Positions 1 to 9,576 are shown, numbered from the stretch's first letter. The stretch: DNA of 64,000 nucleotides from Psychromonas sp. SA13A (GCF_011378715.1 NZ_WTKU01000003.1:62001-126000); one strand, 5' to 3'. Notes: generated from the letters alone by a model not told the origin. Numbers and translations are program-made.

Positions 1-520
1 ATTAGTGGATAAAATTGTGGACAAATTGGCATGGTTTATATCTGTTAGTACTTACTAACAAAATGCTGTAAGTGAGGTCTGTTTTATACAAATTGCAATA
101 ACTATTTTGGTTTTTTTTAAATGTAAAAATTGCGTTTTATAGCAGCAATAATTTTTAAAAATTTATTTTTTGATATCTCAATTTTACAATTCTTTATGTT
201 GATAGATTATTGATAAAACCTATCAACTTAGTTTTTAAATAATATAATAACGATACCTTTTATATTAACTCTCCTTGTTCGTCGACTCTTCATCCTCAGT
301 TATCATTAACTTTCGTTGATCCCATAATTTAATTTTTTGCTTTTAAGTTATTGATCTTTGTTAAGAGTGTAGTAGACTCCAGTGAAAATTTATTGTCATA
401 AATTAGTCATTTATATAATCACTAAGTGTTATTTTGTCGGCGATGATTGTTGATGTGTTTATTAGGCTTCTATTCGTCCTAGCCTACTATTCAAATATTG
501 ATAGGACGTGAGATATTAAA
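1..520. other. intergenic region before the first gene
   Basis: AT-rich non-coding stretch at the left edge of the window. I see no ORF of useful length, no RNA gene and no clear operator. It presumably carries the promoter of the lipoprotein gene that follows, but I could not pick a convincing -35/-10 pair. Confidence 0.4.
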
Positions 521-1162
521 ATGAAAAAAGTAATATTATTATTAATGGTGTCAGTGTTAGCCGGATGTGCAACTCATGCAGAAATTAAAATGCCAGTCGT
601 CGTAAAAATACATGATACGGCCTATGAAAATAAGTCGCTAAATTATGAAATATTATATAGCCAACCTAAGCCTGGTATCTTCACTGGAGGAGAACAATTA
701 CCTTTAGCTCCATTAGAAGAAGCTGAGTTATCTGTTGCATCGGCATCAACTTTAAAAGAGCTGCCTAAACTTATATTTGAACAGTTACCTATTTCGGTTA
801 GGTATTTAGTTGATAATCCTGACTTAACGTTAAAAATTGAACTGACCGCATATAACAAGCTCGGGCCTGCTTATGCAGATTATGAATTTGCAAAAAGCCT
901 TGGTAAAGACTTATTAACGTTGGGTTTTGCATCTTCTGAGTACGATATTATTGCAGACTTTGACGCGAGATATATTTTACAGCAAAAAGGCGAAGTTATT
1001 TTTAGTAAAAACTTTAAAGTAAGAGACCAAGTTGACCATGAAAGAGGTGATTTTGAGTCTTATAACACATTAAATGACTTTACATCTCAAATACTAGAAA
1101 AGCACCTGATCTTGACTTTACACGCCTTTTTTAAAGATGCGGCAGTGAATGTAAAAGGTTAA
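521..1162 (+). CDS. hypothetical lipoprotein
   Basis: 213-residue protein beginning MKKVILLLMVSVLAGC, a lipoprotein signal peptide with lipobox LAGC, so Cys16 should be lipidated and the protein anchored to a membrane facing the periplasm. The rest is a soluble mixed domain with no family motif I recognise and no predicted membrane segment. It is monocistronic, and a 15-bp stem-loop lies about 75 bp after the stop. The next gene is convergent. Function unknown; the lipoprotein call is well supported, nothing beyond it. Confidence 0.8.
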   Translation: MKKVILLLMVSVLAGCATHAEIKMPVVVKIHDTAYENKSLNYEILYSQPKPGIFTGGEQLPLAPLEEAELSVASASTLKELPKLIFEQLPISVRYLVDNPDLTLKIELTAYNKLGPAYADYEFAKSLGKDLLTLGFASSEYDIIADFDARYILQQKGEVIFSKNFKVRDQVDHERGDFESYNTLNDFTSQILEKHLILTLHAFFKDAAVNVKG

Positions 1163-1238
1163 TTGTTAAGTTGCTGTAAATATTTACAGGGGCTTCAAAA
1201 TACTAGTACAGGCCCTTAGATTATTATTAAACGTGCCT

Positions 1239-1274
1239 ATTGATAAAGGAGTGCTTAATCACTCTTTTATCAAT
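1239..1274. terminator. stem-loop between convergent genes
   Basis: Arms ATTGATAAAGGAGTG (1239-1253) and CACTCTTTTATCAAT (1260-1274) pair over 15 positions with one G-U wobble and a 6-nt loop. It lies between the lipoprotein and the convergent yecH-like gene. There is no clear T-tract on the plus strand, so it may act as a transcript 3' end stabiliser as much as a terminator. Confidence 0.55.
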
Positions 1275-1332
1275 GCTCTACATTAAACCTCATCTGACAG
1301 CATTCATTTAACAATTAATAGCGTTTATAAAT

Positions 1333-1569
1333 TTAACAAAGGTGCTCTTCTGGCATTTTAATCCCCTCAACTGATTCTATAAACTTTCCCTTCGATGCTA
1401 GAAACTCAATCAACTGATCCGCGTTTAAGTCGCTGCCCATGCAAGTATGAAAACGTGCATTCTCACCAAAACTAGTAGCAATTTCTGCTTTTAACGCTTG
1501 TTTAGTATAAGTTTGTTCTGATTTTGCCATCATTTCCATAACCTGATGACCGTGTATAGATTGATTCAT
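1333..1569 (-). CDS. yecH: YecH-family metal-binding protein (DUF2492)
   Basis: 78-residue cytoplasmic protein starting MNQSIHGHQVMEMM, the hallmark N-terminus of the YecH/DUF2492 family. It also has the conserved HTCMGSDLNADQLIEFL block and a C-terminal Cys. The His and Cys residues (H7, H9, H42, C44, C78) make metal binding plausible, which is how the family is usually named, but no biochemical role is established that I know of. Length matches the family. The gene stands alone, convergent with the upstream lipoprotein gene. Confidence 0.8.
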   Translation of the reverse strand: MNQSIHGHQVMEMMAKSEQTYTKQALKAEIATSFGENARFHTCMGSDLNADQLIEFLASKGKFIESVEGIKMPEEHLC

Positions 1570-1847
1570 GTTTAATCTTCGCTCCGATTTTTACCAATTA
1601 TCCACAGTAGTGGATGAGTTAACTTCGGCACACTATAACCAAACCAATTACCTAGGTATTGATGCAAAACAAATTGTGTCTATAAGCAAAGTGTCAGCAA
1701 TAGATTTATATAGATTGAGGCTTATGAGTAGATATCAGGTGAGAGGTAGTGACTGCTAGTGTTATTGCTGGGGTTTGAGTATTAATGGTGTTTACTTGAA
1801 AATTTTTTGAAGTGTTTTATTGTTGGAATTCAGCGCAAATAAGGTTT

Positions 1848-1875
1848 AAAAAAACGCCACTAGTCAGCGGCGTTT
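1848..1875 (-). terminator. rho-independent terminator of the symporter gene
   Basis: Read on the minus strand: 7-bp stem AAACGCC/GGCGTTT with a 10-nt loop, followed by seven consecutive T. It lies 22 bp beyond the stop of the dicarboxylate/amino-acid symporter and is a textbook intrinsic terminator for it. Confidence 0.85.
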
Positions 1876-1896
1876 GATCTTATTAAGAGTCAGTTT

Positions 1897-3171
1897 TTAT
1901 ACCGTTTCTTGGAATGCTTTTTTGCCTTCGAAGATCTCTTCATCAAGCTCTCCTTCATTTTTAGCAACCAATAATGAAACCATCATATCGCCACAAATAT
2001 TAACTGTAGTACGCGCCATATCAAGAATACGGTCGATACCAGCAACAATCGCTAATCCTTCCAGTGGAAGGCCGACGGTTGTTAATACTAATGAAAGCAT
2101 GATCAGACCAGCACCAGGGACACCTGCGGTACCTACTGACGCTAATGTAGCCGTTAGTATGATCGTAATGTAGTCAGCAGCCTCAAGGTCAACACCAAAT
2201 GCTTGTGCGATAAACAGAGCACAAACCCCTTGATATAAAGCCGTTCCATCCATGTTAATGGTTGTACCAAGTGGTAGAACGAAACTTGCGATACCTTTAG
2301 AAACTCCTAGTTCTTCACGTGAAGCTTTAATTGTCGCTGGCAGAGTGCCTGAACTACTTGCTGTGGTAAATGCAACGGCAGCTGGGTTTGTTAAGCTTTT
2401 TAAGTAACGAACAGGGTTTAGGCGGCCCACAATAGCAATCACACCACTGTAAAATACAACAATATGGATTAATGCCCCTAAATACACAACGGCAATTACT
2501 TTTATTAATGGTAGTAATACGTCTGCACCATACTTGCCTGAAACCCAAGCCATTAGGCCAAATACGCCATAAGGAGCAAGTTTCATCACTAACTCAGTTA
2601 GTTTATACATCGCTTCTGCAAGGCTTTCAAAAAGCTTGATCGCAGGATCGGCTTTTTCACCAATCAACGCTAAAGAAACACCTAAACCAATAGCAAACAC
2701 GATAATTTGTAAAATATTACCCGCGGCTAATGCGCCTACTGGGTTTTTAGGGATCATATTAAGTAATGTTTGGACCAAAGTCGGCGCATTAGGTATCGCT
2801 GCATCTGATGATACTGCAACCATCTCCAATCCTGCGCCCGGTGTGAAAATAGTAGCAAGCCCAAGACCAATAGTGATTGCAAAAGCCGTGGTTCCTAAAT
2901 AAAGCACAATTGCTTTAAGCCCAATTCGTCCCATTTTTTTGGTATCTTGCATTGAAGTGATACCGACAATAAGTGAGAAAAAAACCAACGGAACAATCAG
3001 CATTTTAATGGCATTAATGAAAAGTGTACCTAATGGTTTAAGAATTTCAGCACTAGGCCCCATCAAAGTACCAACCATCACACCGAGAAGCATTCCTATC
3101 AGAATTTTTTTCCATAGTTCCAGGCGTGACCATACTCCACCTGATTGAGCTGAGTTATTTTTGTTGTTCAT
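1897..3171 (-). CDS. dicarboxylate/amino acid:cation symporter (DAACS family)
   Basis: 424-residue polytopic inner-membrane protein of the GltP/DctA family (sodium- or proton-coupled glutamate, aspartate or C4-dicarboxylate uptake). The family signatures are all visible: serine-rich re-entrant hairpin 1 (ASSSGT, about 271-276), NMDGT cation-binding motif of TM7 (306-310), GVPGAG of hairpin 2 (350-355), and the TM8 stretch with DRILDMARTTVNICGD (380-395). The Arg in TM8 fits an acidic-substrate transporter. It is monocistronic with its own terminator downstream. The exact substrate cannot be read from sequence. Confidence 0.9.
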   Translation of the reverse strand: MNNKNNSAQSGGVWSRLELWKKILIGMLLGVMVGTLMGPSAEILKPLGTLFINAIKMLIVPLVFFSLIVGITSMQDTKKMGRIGLKAIVLYLGTTAFAITIGLGLATIFTPGAGLEMVAVSSDAAIPNAPTLVQTLLNMIPKNPVGALAAGNILQIIVFAIGLGVSLALIGEKADPAIKLFESLAEAMYKLTELVMKLAPYGVFGLMAWVSGKYGADVLLPLIKVIAVVYLGALIHIVVFYSGVIAIVGRLNPVRYLKSLTNPAAVAFTTASSSGTLPATIKASREELGVSKGIASFVLPLGTTINMDGTALYQGVCALFIAQAFGVDLEAADYITIILTATLASVGTAGVPGAGLIMLSLVLTTVGLPLEGLAIVAGIDRILDMARTTVNICGDMMVSLLVAKNEGELDEEIFEGKKAFQETV

Positions 3172-3438
3172 AACAAGTCCATAAAGTCGTTAAAAGTGAT
3201 AAAAAATGAATTTTTAATAATATAAATTGTTGAGGGAGCACATCATAATCACTTGATCTGTTAATTGATATAGATTGGTTTTTATTTTATTTATGAAAAT
3301 AATATCTGTTTTTAAGGTTATAGGAGGAGAAAACCTTGCTATTTTAGGTGTTTATTATTTTTTCAGGGAGGTGTCTGGGAGGAGGCCGGTGTTTAGTTTT
3401 ATGCCGCTTTGATTGAGCGAGATCAAAACCGTAGAGCT
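3172..3438. other. intergenic region upstream of the symporter
   Basis: AT-rich gap between the symporter gene (transcribed away) and the broken thioredoxin-like gene. It should contain the symporter promoter on the minus strand. I see no small ORF, riboswitch or repeat that I can support. Confidence 0.3.
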
Positions 3439-3477
3439 TAAAAACGTTGGTGTATGAGAAGAAAAATTCACCAACGT
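3439..3477 (-). terminator. terminator downstream of the thioredoxin-like pseudogene
   Basis: Inverted repeat ACGTTGGTG (3444-3452) / CACCAACGT (3469-3477), 9-bp perfect stem. On the minus strand it is followed by a short T-tract, so it fits a rho-independent terminator for the broken thioredoxin-like gene that ends 30 bp upstream. Confidence 0.6.
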
Positions 3478-3506
3478 CCATTGAATGAGTTAATTATAGA
3501 GCTTCG

Positions 3507-3854
3507 TTATTTTAATATGAATTGACGAACTTGGTCTGCGCTTAATGGCCTAACTAAACGGTCAACTTCTTTACCATCGCGTAATAATATTAACATTGGT
3601 CAAAGTTTTACCTTAAATACGCGACCTAAAACTTTGCCTTTACGGTCATAAATTTTGATATGAGGGAGCTTTGACTGTGTAGTTAAGCAATACTCAGTTA
3701 ATACCTCTTTTATTGCGCTTGTTGCTGTCTGACAGTGAGCATACCAAGGAGCACCAAATTCTATAATAATATCACCCCTTAACTTGCTAATTTCTTAAAA
3801 TGTAAGGGGTTCTTCTTCGTGATCAGGGGTATAGCTAATCTCATGATTTTTCAT
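3507..3854 (-). pseudogene. broken thioredoxin-like gene (paralogue of 11393-11740)
   Basis: Base-by-base comparison with the intact thioredoxin-like gene at 11393-11740 shows a same-length copy (348 bp) on the same strand. It is disabled by at least two in-frame stops: a TAA replaces a Glu codon about 20 codons in (region 3795-3797), and a TGA replaces the Trp codon of the WPTL block (near 3600). The first active-site Cys of the WCAHC motif is changed to Tyr as well. No frameshift was needed to align the two. The copy is therefore a decaying duplicate, not a sequencing artefact at one position. Confidence 0.9.
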
Positions 3855-3945
3855 GCGGTTTACTCTCTATTATTAGTGATAGTGAGTAACAGAAATTGCT
3901 TATTAAAAAGGATATAATATTACACTAATTTAATTAATAATATCC

Positions 3946-5448
3946 CTACGATTTCATCGTCAGATTATTCGTTATATTAGTATGTTGCTCCATGTATTTT
4001 AAGAGTTGTTTAAATGCTACTTCCATTTGTACTTCTGTAGCGCTAGCAAAGCCGATTAATAAACCTTTTCGGGCATGAGTTTGCATGTAGTAACGTGATA
4101 ATGGTCTTACCAAAATACCTTCGGCATTAGCGGCTTGGCAAATAGCCACATCATTCGTACTGTCGGGTAAATTGAGAACAATATGCAATCCTGCATTATC
4201 GCTATATTGACTCAATAGATCGGCACCTAAGTATTCGCTGATTAAATCACAAAGAAAGGCTCTGCGTTTTGCATACAACAGGCGCATTCGGCGAATATGC
4301 GCGGCGTAGTATCCTTCCTCTATAAACTGTGCAATTGCATTTTGAATTAACAAGTGGCCACCACGATAAAGTTCTGAATGAGCTGTTTTTAAGGCATTCA
4401 TTAATACTTTAGGTAACACAACATAACCGATACGTAATGCCGGATATAATGTTTTACTGAAAGTGCCTATATAAATAACCGGGGCGTTTTCTGTTAGTCC
4501 TTGAAGAGCTGGAATAGGGTGTCCAGAAAACCTGAACTCACTATCGTAATCATCTTCCACAATCCAACTGCCAGATGCAGAAGCGAATGCTAATAATTTC
4601 TGTCTGCGTGCTAAACTCATCACAGAACCCAATGGGTATTGATGCGATGGGGTCACAAAAATCAACCGTGGAGTCTCGGCAACTTGTTTAGGTATTTGCA
4701 TACCATGTTTGTCAACTTGCTGCGGTGTCACTTTTATCTGATTCATACGCAGAATATTACGAATCCCCCAATAACCTGGTTCTTCTATCCATGCTTCGTC
4801 GCCAGCATTGCAAAGCATACGAGTAATCAAATCAATTGCTTGATGTATACCTTCTGTGATTAAAATTTGTTCTGAGTCACAGCGTACGGAACGAGCAACG
4901 CGCAGGTAGTCAACCAAAGCTTCTTGTAAGTGTGGACTGCCACCTGAGTTGCTATAAGTTAATGAATGCGGATTTGGGCGACGATTAATACGTGCTTGGA
5001 TTTTACTGAAAAGTTGGTGTGGGAATGCATTAACATCGGGTACGCCTGGAATAAATGGCCCCCATTGTTGTTGGGCAGCACTGGCATTTTCCAACAGTAC
5101 CATACCAAGTTTTGATAACTCGAGTTGTGTTTCGGTATTACTATCACCTAATTCGGTGTTAACAGCGGAGAGGTAACTATCCGGTATCGTTTCAACAACA
5201 AAGGTACCACTCCCACTTCGAGAAAATATATACCCTTCTGCTAATAATTGTTCAAAAACGGTTAATACCGTATTACGCGATATACCAACAACCTTTGCTA
5301 AGTCTCGAGATGCCGGCAGGCGGCTTAATGGCCGTAGACTAACATCGAGTATACTACTGCGGATCGCATTATAAAGACGTTGATATAATTTACCTTCTGT
5401 CTCTTCACTAAAGCGTTGCAGGATAAGATCACTACTTAATACACTCAA
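3946..5448 (-). CDS. MocR-type transcriptional regulator (GntR winged helix + aminotransferase fold)
   Basis: 500-residue protein. Residues 1-90 are a GntR-type winged helix-turn-helix (LPASRDLAK...GISRNTVLTVFEQLLAEGYI). Residues 125-485 are a class I aminotransferase fold, with Lys332 in the TFSKTLYPALRIGY motif as the expected PLP Schiff-base lysine and VEDDYDSEF (about 297-305) as the cofactor-contacting Asp region. This is the MocR/GabR/PdxR architecture: PLP or an amino-acid/PLP adduct is the effector and the protein normally controls a divergent operon. Here the divergent neighbour, about 1 kb away, is the dctPQM TRAP transporter, its likely target. The effector is unknown. Confidence 0.9.
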   Translation of the reverse strand: MSVLSSDLILQRFSEETEGKLYQRLYNAIRSSILDVSLRPLSRLPASRDLAKVVGISRNTVLTVFEQLLAEGYIFSRSGSGTFVVETIPDSYLSAVNTELGDSNTETQLELSKLGMVLLENASAAQQQWGPFIPGVPDVNAFPHQLFSKIQARINRRPNPHSLTYSNSGGSPHLQEALVDYLRVARSVRCDSEQILITEGIHQAIDLITRMLCNAGDEAWIEEPGYWGIRNILRMNQIKVTPQQVDKHGMQIPKQVAETPRLIFVTPSHQYPLGSVMSLARRQKLLAFASASGSWIVEDDYDSEFRFSGHPIPALQGLTENAPVIYIGTFSKTLYPALRIGYVVLPKVLMNALKTAHSELYRGGHLLIQNAIAQFIEEGYYAAHIRRMRLLYAKRRAFLCDLISEYLGADLLSQYSDNAGLHIVLNLPDSTNDVAICQAANAEGILVRPLSRYYMQTHARKGLLIGFASATEVQMEVAFKQLLKYMEQHTNITNNLTMKS

Positions 5449-5482
5449 TTGGTCCCCTTAATTAATCCTAATTGGCACTAGT

Positions 5483-5498
5483 TTATGTAGCCACATAA
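5483..5498. promoter_or_regulatory. possible operator upstream of the MocR-type gene
   Basis: Palindrome TTATGT-agcc-ACATAA starts 35 bp upstream of the regulator's start codon. It is in the right place for autoregulation, but MocR proteins often bind direct repeats, so this is only a candidate site. Confidence 0.3.
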
Positions 5499-6433
5499 CG
5501 TATAAATCATACCCATGGTTATATGAATGTGCAAATACAGCATCAATATTATCAGCATTGTTATGCAAGCGATGTAATTAGTTAAAGAAAAGAGTTTGGT
5601 TTGACTACGTATATTGTCACCAATAATGCAGTAAGGGCATATTGCACTCCTGGGTCTTTAGAATATTGAATAGTCGGCGTAAATGCCAAGTTAATTTCCA
5701 ATCAAGCAACTCTTTTGGTGGCATAAAAAAATATTGATGAGTTCGCAAAGGATCGCATTACGCTAGTGAAGACTATTTAGATTTCAAATATCTTTGCACA
5801 GATGTTGGTGAATAATTAATTTAACCTCAGCTTTCTAGTTACTATCTTTCGAATAAATCGAATAAATCGAATAAATTATTTTAAAGTAGTAATGTTTTTT
5901 TATTTTATATGTACCTTTTTTTACATTTAAGCGGCATTAAAATAAAGTTATTTTGATTTTATTTTTATGTTAGCTTCTCTTTTAGGGTGATTTCAGCTCT
6001 TGAATTACCACTACCTATTTAAAAATTAAATTTAAATTTATAAAATAATTATTTATATAGTCAATTGATTTTATTATCTTTTATTTTTATGTATATATAT
6101 ATTACTTTAAAATAAAAGCTTCGTACCTATATAGTGCTCAATGTCTCAATATTGATCATAATTATTTATTTTTTTAACGTTAATTTAACATTTTATTTTT
6201 ATTTTCTGTTTTTTTTGCATCTTAAGTGCATGTTTTTAATGCGTTTATTTTATTTTATTGTTTGTTTTCTTGTTTTTTGGCTCTTAAGTTTCATAGTGTT
6301 GGCTACTAGTGTTTTTATTGCATTTCTGTATATTGTGTAATGCATGCTGTATTTAAAAGTGCTTTAGTAAATAATGATTGTACCAAGCAAAATATAGCTA
6401 AAATAACTCACGTAAACATAAAGGATTTGTATA
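5499..6433. other. long AT-rich divergent intergenic region
   Basis: About 0.9 kb between the MocR-type regulator and dctP. It contains three copies of the 9-mer TCGAATAAA at 5849-5875 and a very AT-rich block (about 5880-6340). An apparent ORF in that block is a low-complexity Phe/Leu/Ile run without family resemblance. The promoter of dctP must lie here; AAAGGA just before 6434 is its ribosome binding site. Confidence 0.4.
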
Positions 6434-7444
6434 ATGAATTTTAAAAGAAATAAACTAATAAATGGTTTGTTAGCATTATCACTTGGAGCGAGTTGCTTCG
6501 CTGCATCAGCAATGGCTAGCGCCGCTGAATATAACTGGCGTTTTGCTAATCTCTACGGGCGTGGGACTGCATATGGTGCAATTTATGAAAATTTAGGAAA
6601 AAACATTGAGACCATGTCTAACGGTCGTATTGCAGTACAGGTCTTATATTCAGGTGAAGGTGTTGGTACTACAGGGATTTTATCGGCGGTTAAATCGGGC
6701 CTTATTACTATGGGTGCCCCATTTCAATCAATGCATGCAGGTGAATTACCTGCTGGCATCGTAGAGATTGGTTTACCTGGAGGTACTGATGATGTGGGTG
6801 AGTTATCAACACTTTTTCATGAAAAAGGTTGGGCTGATGTACTTAAAAAAGCATATGGAGAACAGGGAATGGTTTGGTTAGACCCTTACATTCAACCACC
6901 TGTTTATATTATTACTAAAAATGAGATTAAGTCGGTTGAAGACTTTAAAGGCATGAAAATTCGTGCGCCAGGAGCTTACGGTAAATTCTTGCGTAATCTT
7001 GGTGCAGCCCCGGTATCGTTAGCGTGGAGTGAGATTTATACTTCGCTTGCTACTGGTGTCATTGATGGTTCAATTGGTTCAAATATGATCGATCACCGTG
7101 ATGGGAACCATGTAGAAGTTGCAAAATATATGTATCGTTTACCACTTGCTGGTGCACAGGTATTACCTATTGTAGTTAATCAAAAGGCTTGGAGTAAATT
7201 AACGCCAGATCTACAAGCTATCGTCAGTGCTGCCACTACGGTTCATGCTCAAGAGCAAATGACTAAGTCAATCTTATGGGAATCTCAAGCAATAGGTGAG
7301 ATGGAATCTAAAGGTCTATTATGGAGCCCAGCGCCTTCAGATGCAGATAAAAAAGCATGGAAAGAAGCAGGCGAATCATTAGCTAAATTTTATTCAGAAC
7401 AAGATAAATATTCAAAAGAGCTTGTTGATATTTCAAAAAAATAA
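6434..7444 (+). CDS. dctP: TRAP transporter substrate-binding protein (DctP family)
   Basis: 336-residue periplasmic binding protein with a Sec signal peptide (cleavage probably after ASA near residue 31). The mature domain has the DctP fold markers: the F-KGMKIRAPG block (about 176-186), whose Arg binds the substrate carboxylate in this family, and a WSEIYTSLATGVIDG segment after it. It delivers an organic anion, typically a carboxylic or keto acid, to the DctQ/DctM membrane pair encoded immediately downstream. Ribosome binding site AAGGA precedes the start. Substrate is not predictable; the adjacent 2-hydroxyacid reductase hints at a hydroxy- or keto-acid. Confidence 0.92.
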   Translation: MNFKRNKLINGLLALSLGASCFAASAMASAAEYNWRFANLYGRGTAYGAIYENLGKNIETMSNGRIAVQVLYSGEGVGTTGILSAVKSGLITMGAPFQSMHAGELPAGIVEIGLPGGTDDVGELSTLFHEKGWADVLKKAYGEQGMVWLDPYIQPPVYIITKNEIKSVEDFKGMKIRAPGAYGKFLRNLGAAPVSLAWSEIYTSLATGVIDGSIGSNMIDHRDGNHVEVAKYMYRLPLAGAQVLPIVVNQKAWSKLTPDLQAIVSAATTVHAQEQMTKSILWESQAIGEMESKGLLWSPAPSDADKKAWKEAGESLAKFYSEQDKYSKELVDISKK

Positions 7445-7460
7445 GAATCATTAACTGCTA

Positions 7461-7486
7461 AAGGGTGGGCCTATGGGACCACCCTT
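7461..7486 (+). promoter_or_regulatory. intercistronic hairpin between dctP and dctQ
   Basis: Perfect 8-bp arms AAGGGTGG (7461-7468) and CCACCCTT (7479-7486) 16 bp after the dctP stop, without a T-tract. Such hairpins between a binding-protein gene and its permease genes usually stabilise the upstream mRNA or partly stop transcription, so that more binding protein than permease is made. Confidence 0.6.
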
Positions 7487-7505
7487 ATTCAGTTTGGAGC
7501 TGAGT

Positions 7506-8267
7506 ATGATCGAACAACTATTAAAGAGATATTGCCGTTTTGTACGTTATTGCGTCAAGCTAATTGGGCGAGCGGTCCCCATCTTACTACCAATATTATC
7601 CGGCCTTGTTGCCTTTGAAGTCTTTGCTCGCTACGTTTTAGGTTCCCCTACCATTTGGGTCTACGATACTTCACTGTTTTTGTTCGGTTATATTTCCGCA
7701 CTTGGCGGTGCATATGCACAACAGAGAAAGTCACATATTAATGTCGATATTATCTACCTCAAAGCCCCAAAATATATGCGCAGTATTTTTAATCTGATCA
7801 CTATCACGCTTGCGGTTGGTTTTTTAATCTTGCTAGCGAAAATGAGTTTTGAAAGATTCAATGAAAGTTTGCAGTTTAATTACAGAACAAAGAGTGAGTG
7901 GGCAGCAGAGGTTTATCATTTTTGGTTAATGATGACGGTTGCAGCAGTTATTTTTATTGCCGAGTACTCCGCTGAATTCATAGAGAATATTTTTTACCTT
8001 TGCACACGTAGAAAACTTTTCACTAAAGAAGAGTCAGCTGCCGATGCAGCAAAAAAACCTGTCTTATCTATATTGCGCTTTTTACGTCTTACTAAATTAT
8101 CTGACTATTTAACTGATTTTTCAGTAAAAAGTCAGTTAAAAAATGAACCAGAAGATCATGTTGATTTTGATGATTTGATTGAGCAACGACAAAAAAAAAT
8201 AGAATTAGAAGATGCAAAGAAACTCGTGAAACGAAAAGAAAAAAGAGGATCTAACTATGGAGATTGA
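7506..8267 (+). CDS. dctQ: TRAP transporter small permease (DctQ) with long C-terminal tail
   Basis: Small membrane subunit of the TRAP transporter. Four membrane segments occupy roughly the first 160 residues (about 22-40, 50-66, 92-112, 136-155). I start it at the ATG at 7506, preceded by GGAGCTGAGT; an in-frame ATG at 7473 lies inside the intercistronic hairpin and is less likely. At 253 residues it is long for a DctQ (usually about 160-190). The extra 85 or so C-terminal residues are charged, include a predicted helical Glu/Lys-rich stretch, and should be cytoplasmic. The end overlaps the start of dctM by 11 bp, so translation is probably coupled. Confidence 0.88.
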   Translation: MIEQLLKRYCRFVRYCVKLIGRAVPILLPILSGLVAFEVFARYVLGSPTIWVYDTSLFLFGYISALGGAYAQQRKSHINVDIIYLKAPKYMRSIFNLITITLAVGFLILLAKMSFERFNESLQFNYRTKSEWAAEVYHFWLMMTVAAVIFIAEYSAEFIENIFYLCTRRKLFTKEESAADAAKKPVLSILRFLRLTKLSDYLTDFSVKSQLKNEPEDHVDFDDLIEQRQKKIELEDAKKLVKRKEKRGSNYGD

Positions 8268-9576
8268 ATTATTAACCGCTGTTTTATTAGTGTGTATCCT
8301 CACCGCTTTTGCATTAGGAGCACAGGTTGGCTTAGCACTCGCAGGCATTGCAATGGGCGTTGGATATTTAGTCTGGGGTGAAGCATTATTTAATGTTATT
8401 CCGAGTACAGTTGAAGGTACATTTTTTAACTTTATTTTACTCGCTATTCCTCTGTACATTTATATGGGGCAGATTCTGACCCGTTCAGGGATTGGGGATG
8501 CAATGTTTAATGCTAGCCAGTTAGTGATTGGCCGAGTACGAGGTTCCCTAGCAATTAGTGTTATTGGTGTGTGTTCGATGATCGGTGCGATGGTTGGTAT
8601 TATTGGCGCGGGCATTATGACCTCTAGTAGTATTGCACTGAAACCTATGTTAGAACGCGGTTACGATAAAAGATTAGCGCTTGGCGTTATTATGGCGGGA
8701 GGATCATTAGGTATCTTAATTCCGCCAAGTATCCCGATGATTATGTTTGCAGCGGCGACTCAGAATTCAGTGGGGCGTATGTTTTTAGCTGCCATGGTGC
8801 CTGCACTCATTACTATTGTTTTGCTTATTACCTACGTCATTATTACGTGTAAATTAAACCCAGAAAAAGCACCCTTTGATTCAGAAAGTGATATTGAAGT
8901 ACCAAAAGGCTTGGAACTATTCAACACGATACGAGATGGTTTTTCTTCATTATTATTAATTGTTGCTGTGCTCGGTAGTATTATTTTGGGCATAGCTACG
9001 CCAACGGAATCTGGCGCAATTGGTGTAGTAGGGGCCATCATATTATCCATACTCTTCAAGCGTTTTAAACCTACCATTATGATCAAGGCCGGTTTACAAA
9101 CGTCTATATTAGTAAGTGTTGCGATGTGGATTATTTTAGGCGCTTCTGTATTTAGTAACTTCCATCTTTTGATGGGGGTACAAAGTATGGTGGCAGGATT
9201 TGCAACGAATCTAGATTTACCGCCAATTATGATCATCATCATGTTCCAGTTGATCATGTTATTGCTGGGTTTCATTATTGATGAATTCATTATCGTGCTT
9301 ATGTGTGCGCCTATCTTTACGCCTGTTGCCGTTGCCTTGGGTTATGATCCGATTTGGTTTGGTGTGTTAATGATATTAAATATTGTGATTGCAGTGCAGA
9401 CACCTCCCTATGGTTTTGCGCTGTTTTATCTAAAAGGTATTGCACCAAAAGGGATCACGATGATGGATATCTATAAATCGGTCACACCATTTATCTTGGT
9501 ACAGTTATTGGTTTTGATTATCTGTATGGTTTTCCCAGAACTCGTGTTGTGGTTACCTAATAAAATCATGAATTAG
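8257..9576 (+). CDS. dctM: TRAP transporter large permease (DctM)
   Basis: 439-residue inner-membrane transporter subunit of the DctM/SiaM type, about 12 membrane segments, the sodium-driven transport channel. Family blocks seen include GSLGILIPPSIPMIMFAAAT (about 148-167), the ATPTESGAIGVVGA segment (about 246-259), and a C-terminal VQTPPYGFALFYLKGIAP segment. Full length for the family. It overlaps dctQ and completes the dctPQM operon. Confidence 0.93.
   Translation: MEIELLTAVLLVCILTAFALGAQVGLALAGIAMGVGYLVWGEALFNVIPSTVEGTFFNFILLAIPLYIYMGQILTRSGIGDAMFNASQLVIGRVRGSLAISVIGVCSMIGAMVGIIGAGIMTSSSIALKPMLERGYDKRLALGVIMAGGSLGILIPPSIPMIMFAAATQNSVGRMFLAAMVPALITIVLLITYVIITCKLNPEKAPFDSESDIEVPKGLELFNTIRDGFSSLLLIVAVLGSIILGIATPTESGAIGVVGAIILSILFKRFKPTIMIKAGLQTSILVSVAMWIILGASVFSNFHLLMGVQSMVAGFATNLDLPPIMIIIMFQLIMLLLGFIIDEFIIVLMCAPIFTPVAVALGYDPIWFGVLMILNIVIAVQTPPYGFALFYLKGIAPKGITMMDIYKSVTPFILVQLLVLIICMVFPELVLWLPNKIMN

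Noticed and set aside
1568-1759. 63-codon plus-strand ORF overlapping the yecH start
   Set aside because: No ribosome site, overlaps the yecH promoter and start, no family resemblance.
6134-6340. 68-codon hydrophobic ORF before dctP
   Set aside because: Low-complexity Phe/Leu/Ile translation of a very AT-rich stretch, no ribosome site; chance ORF.
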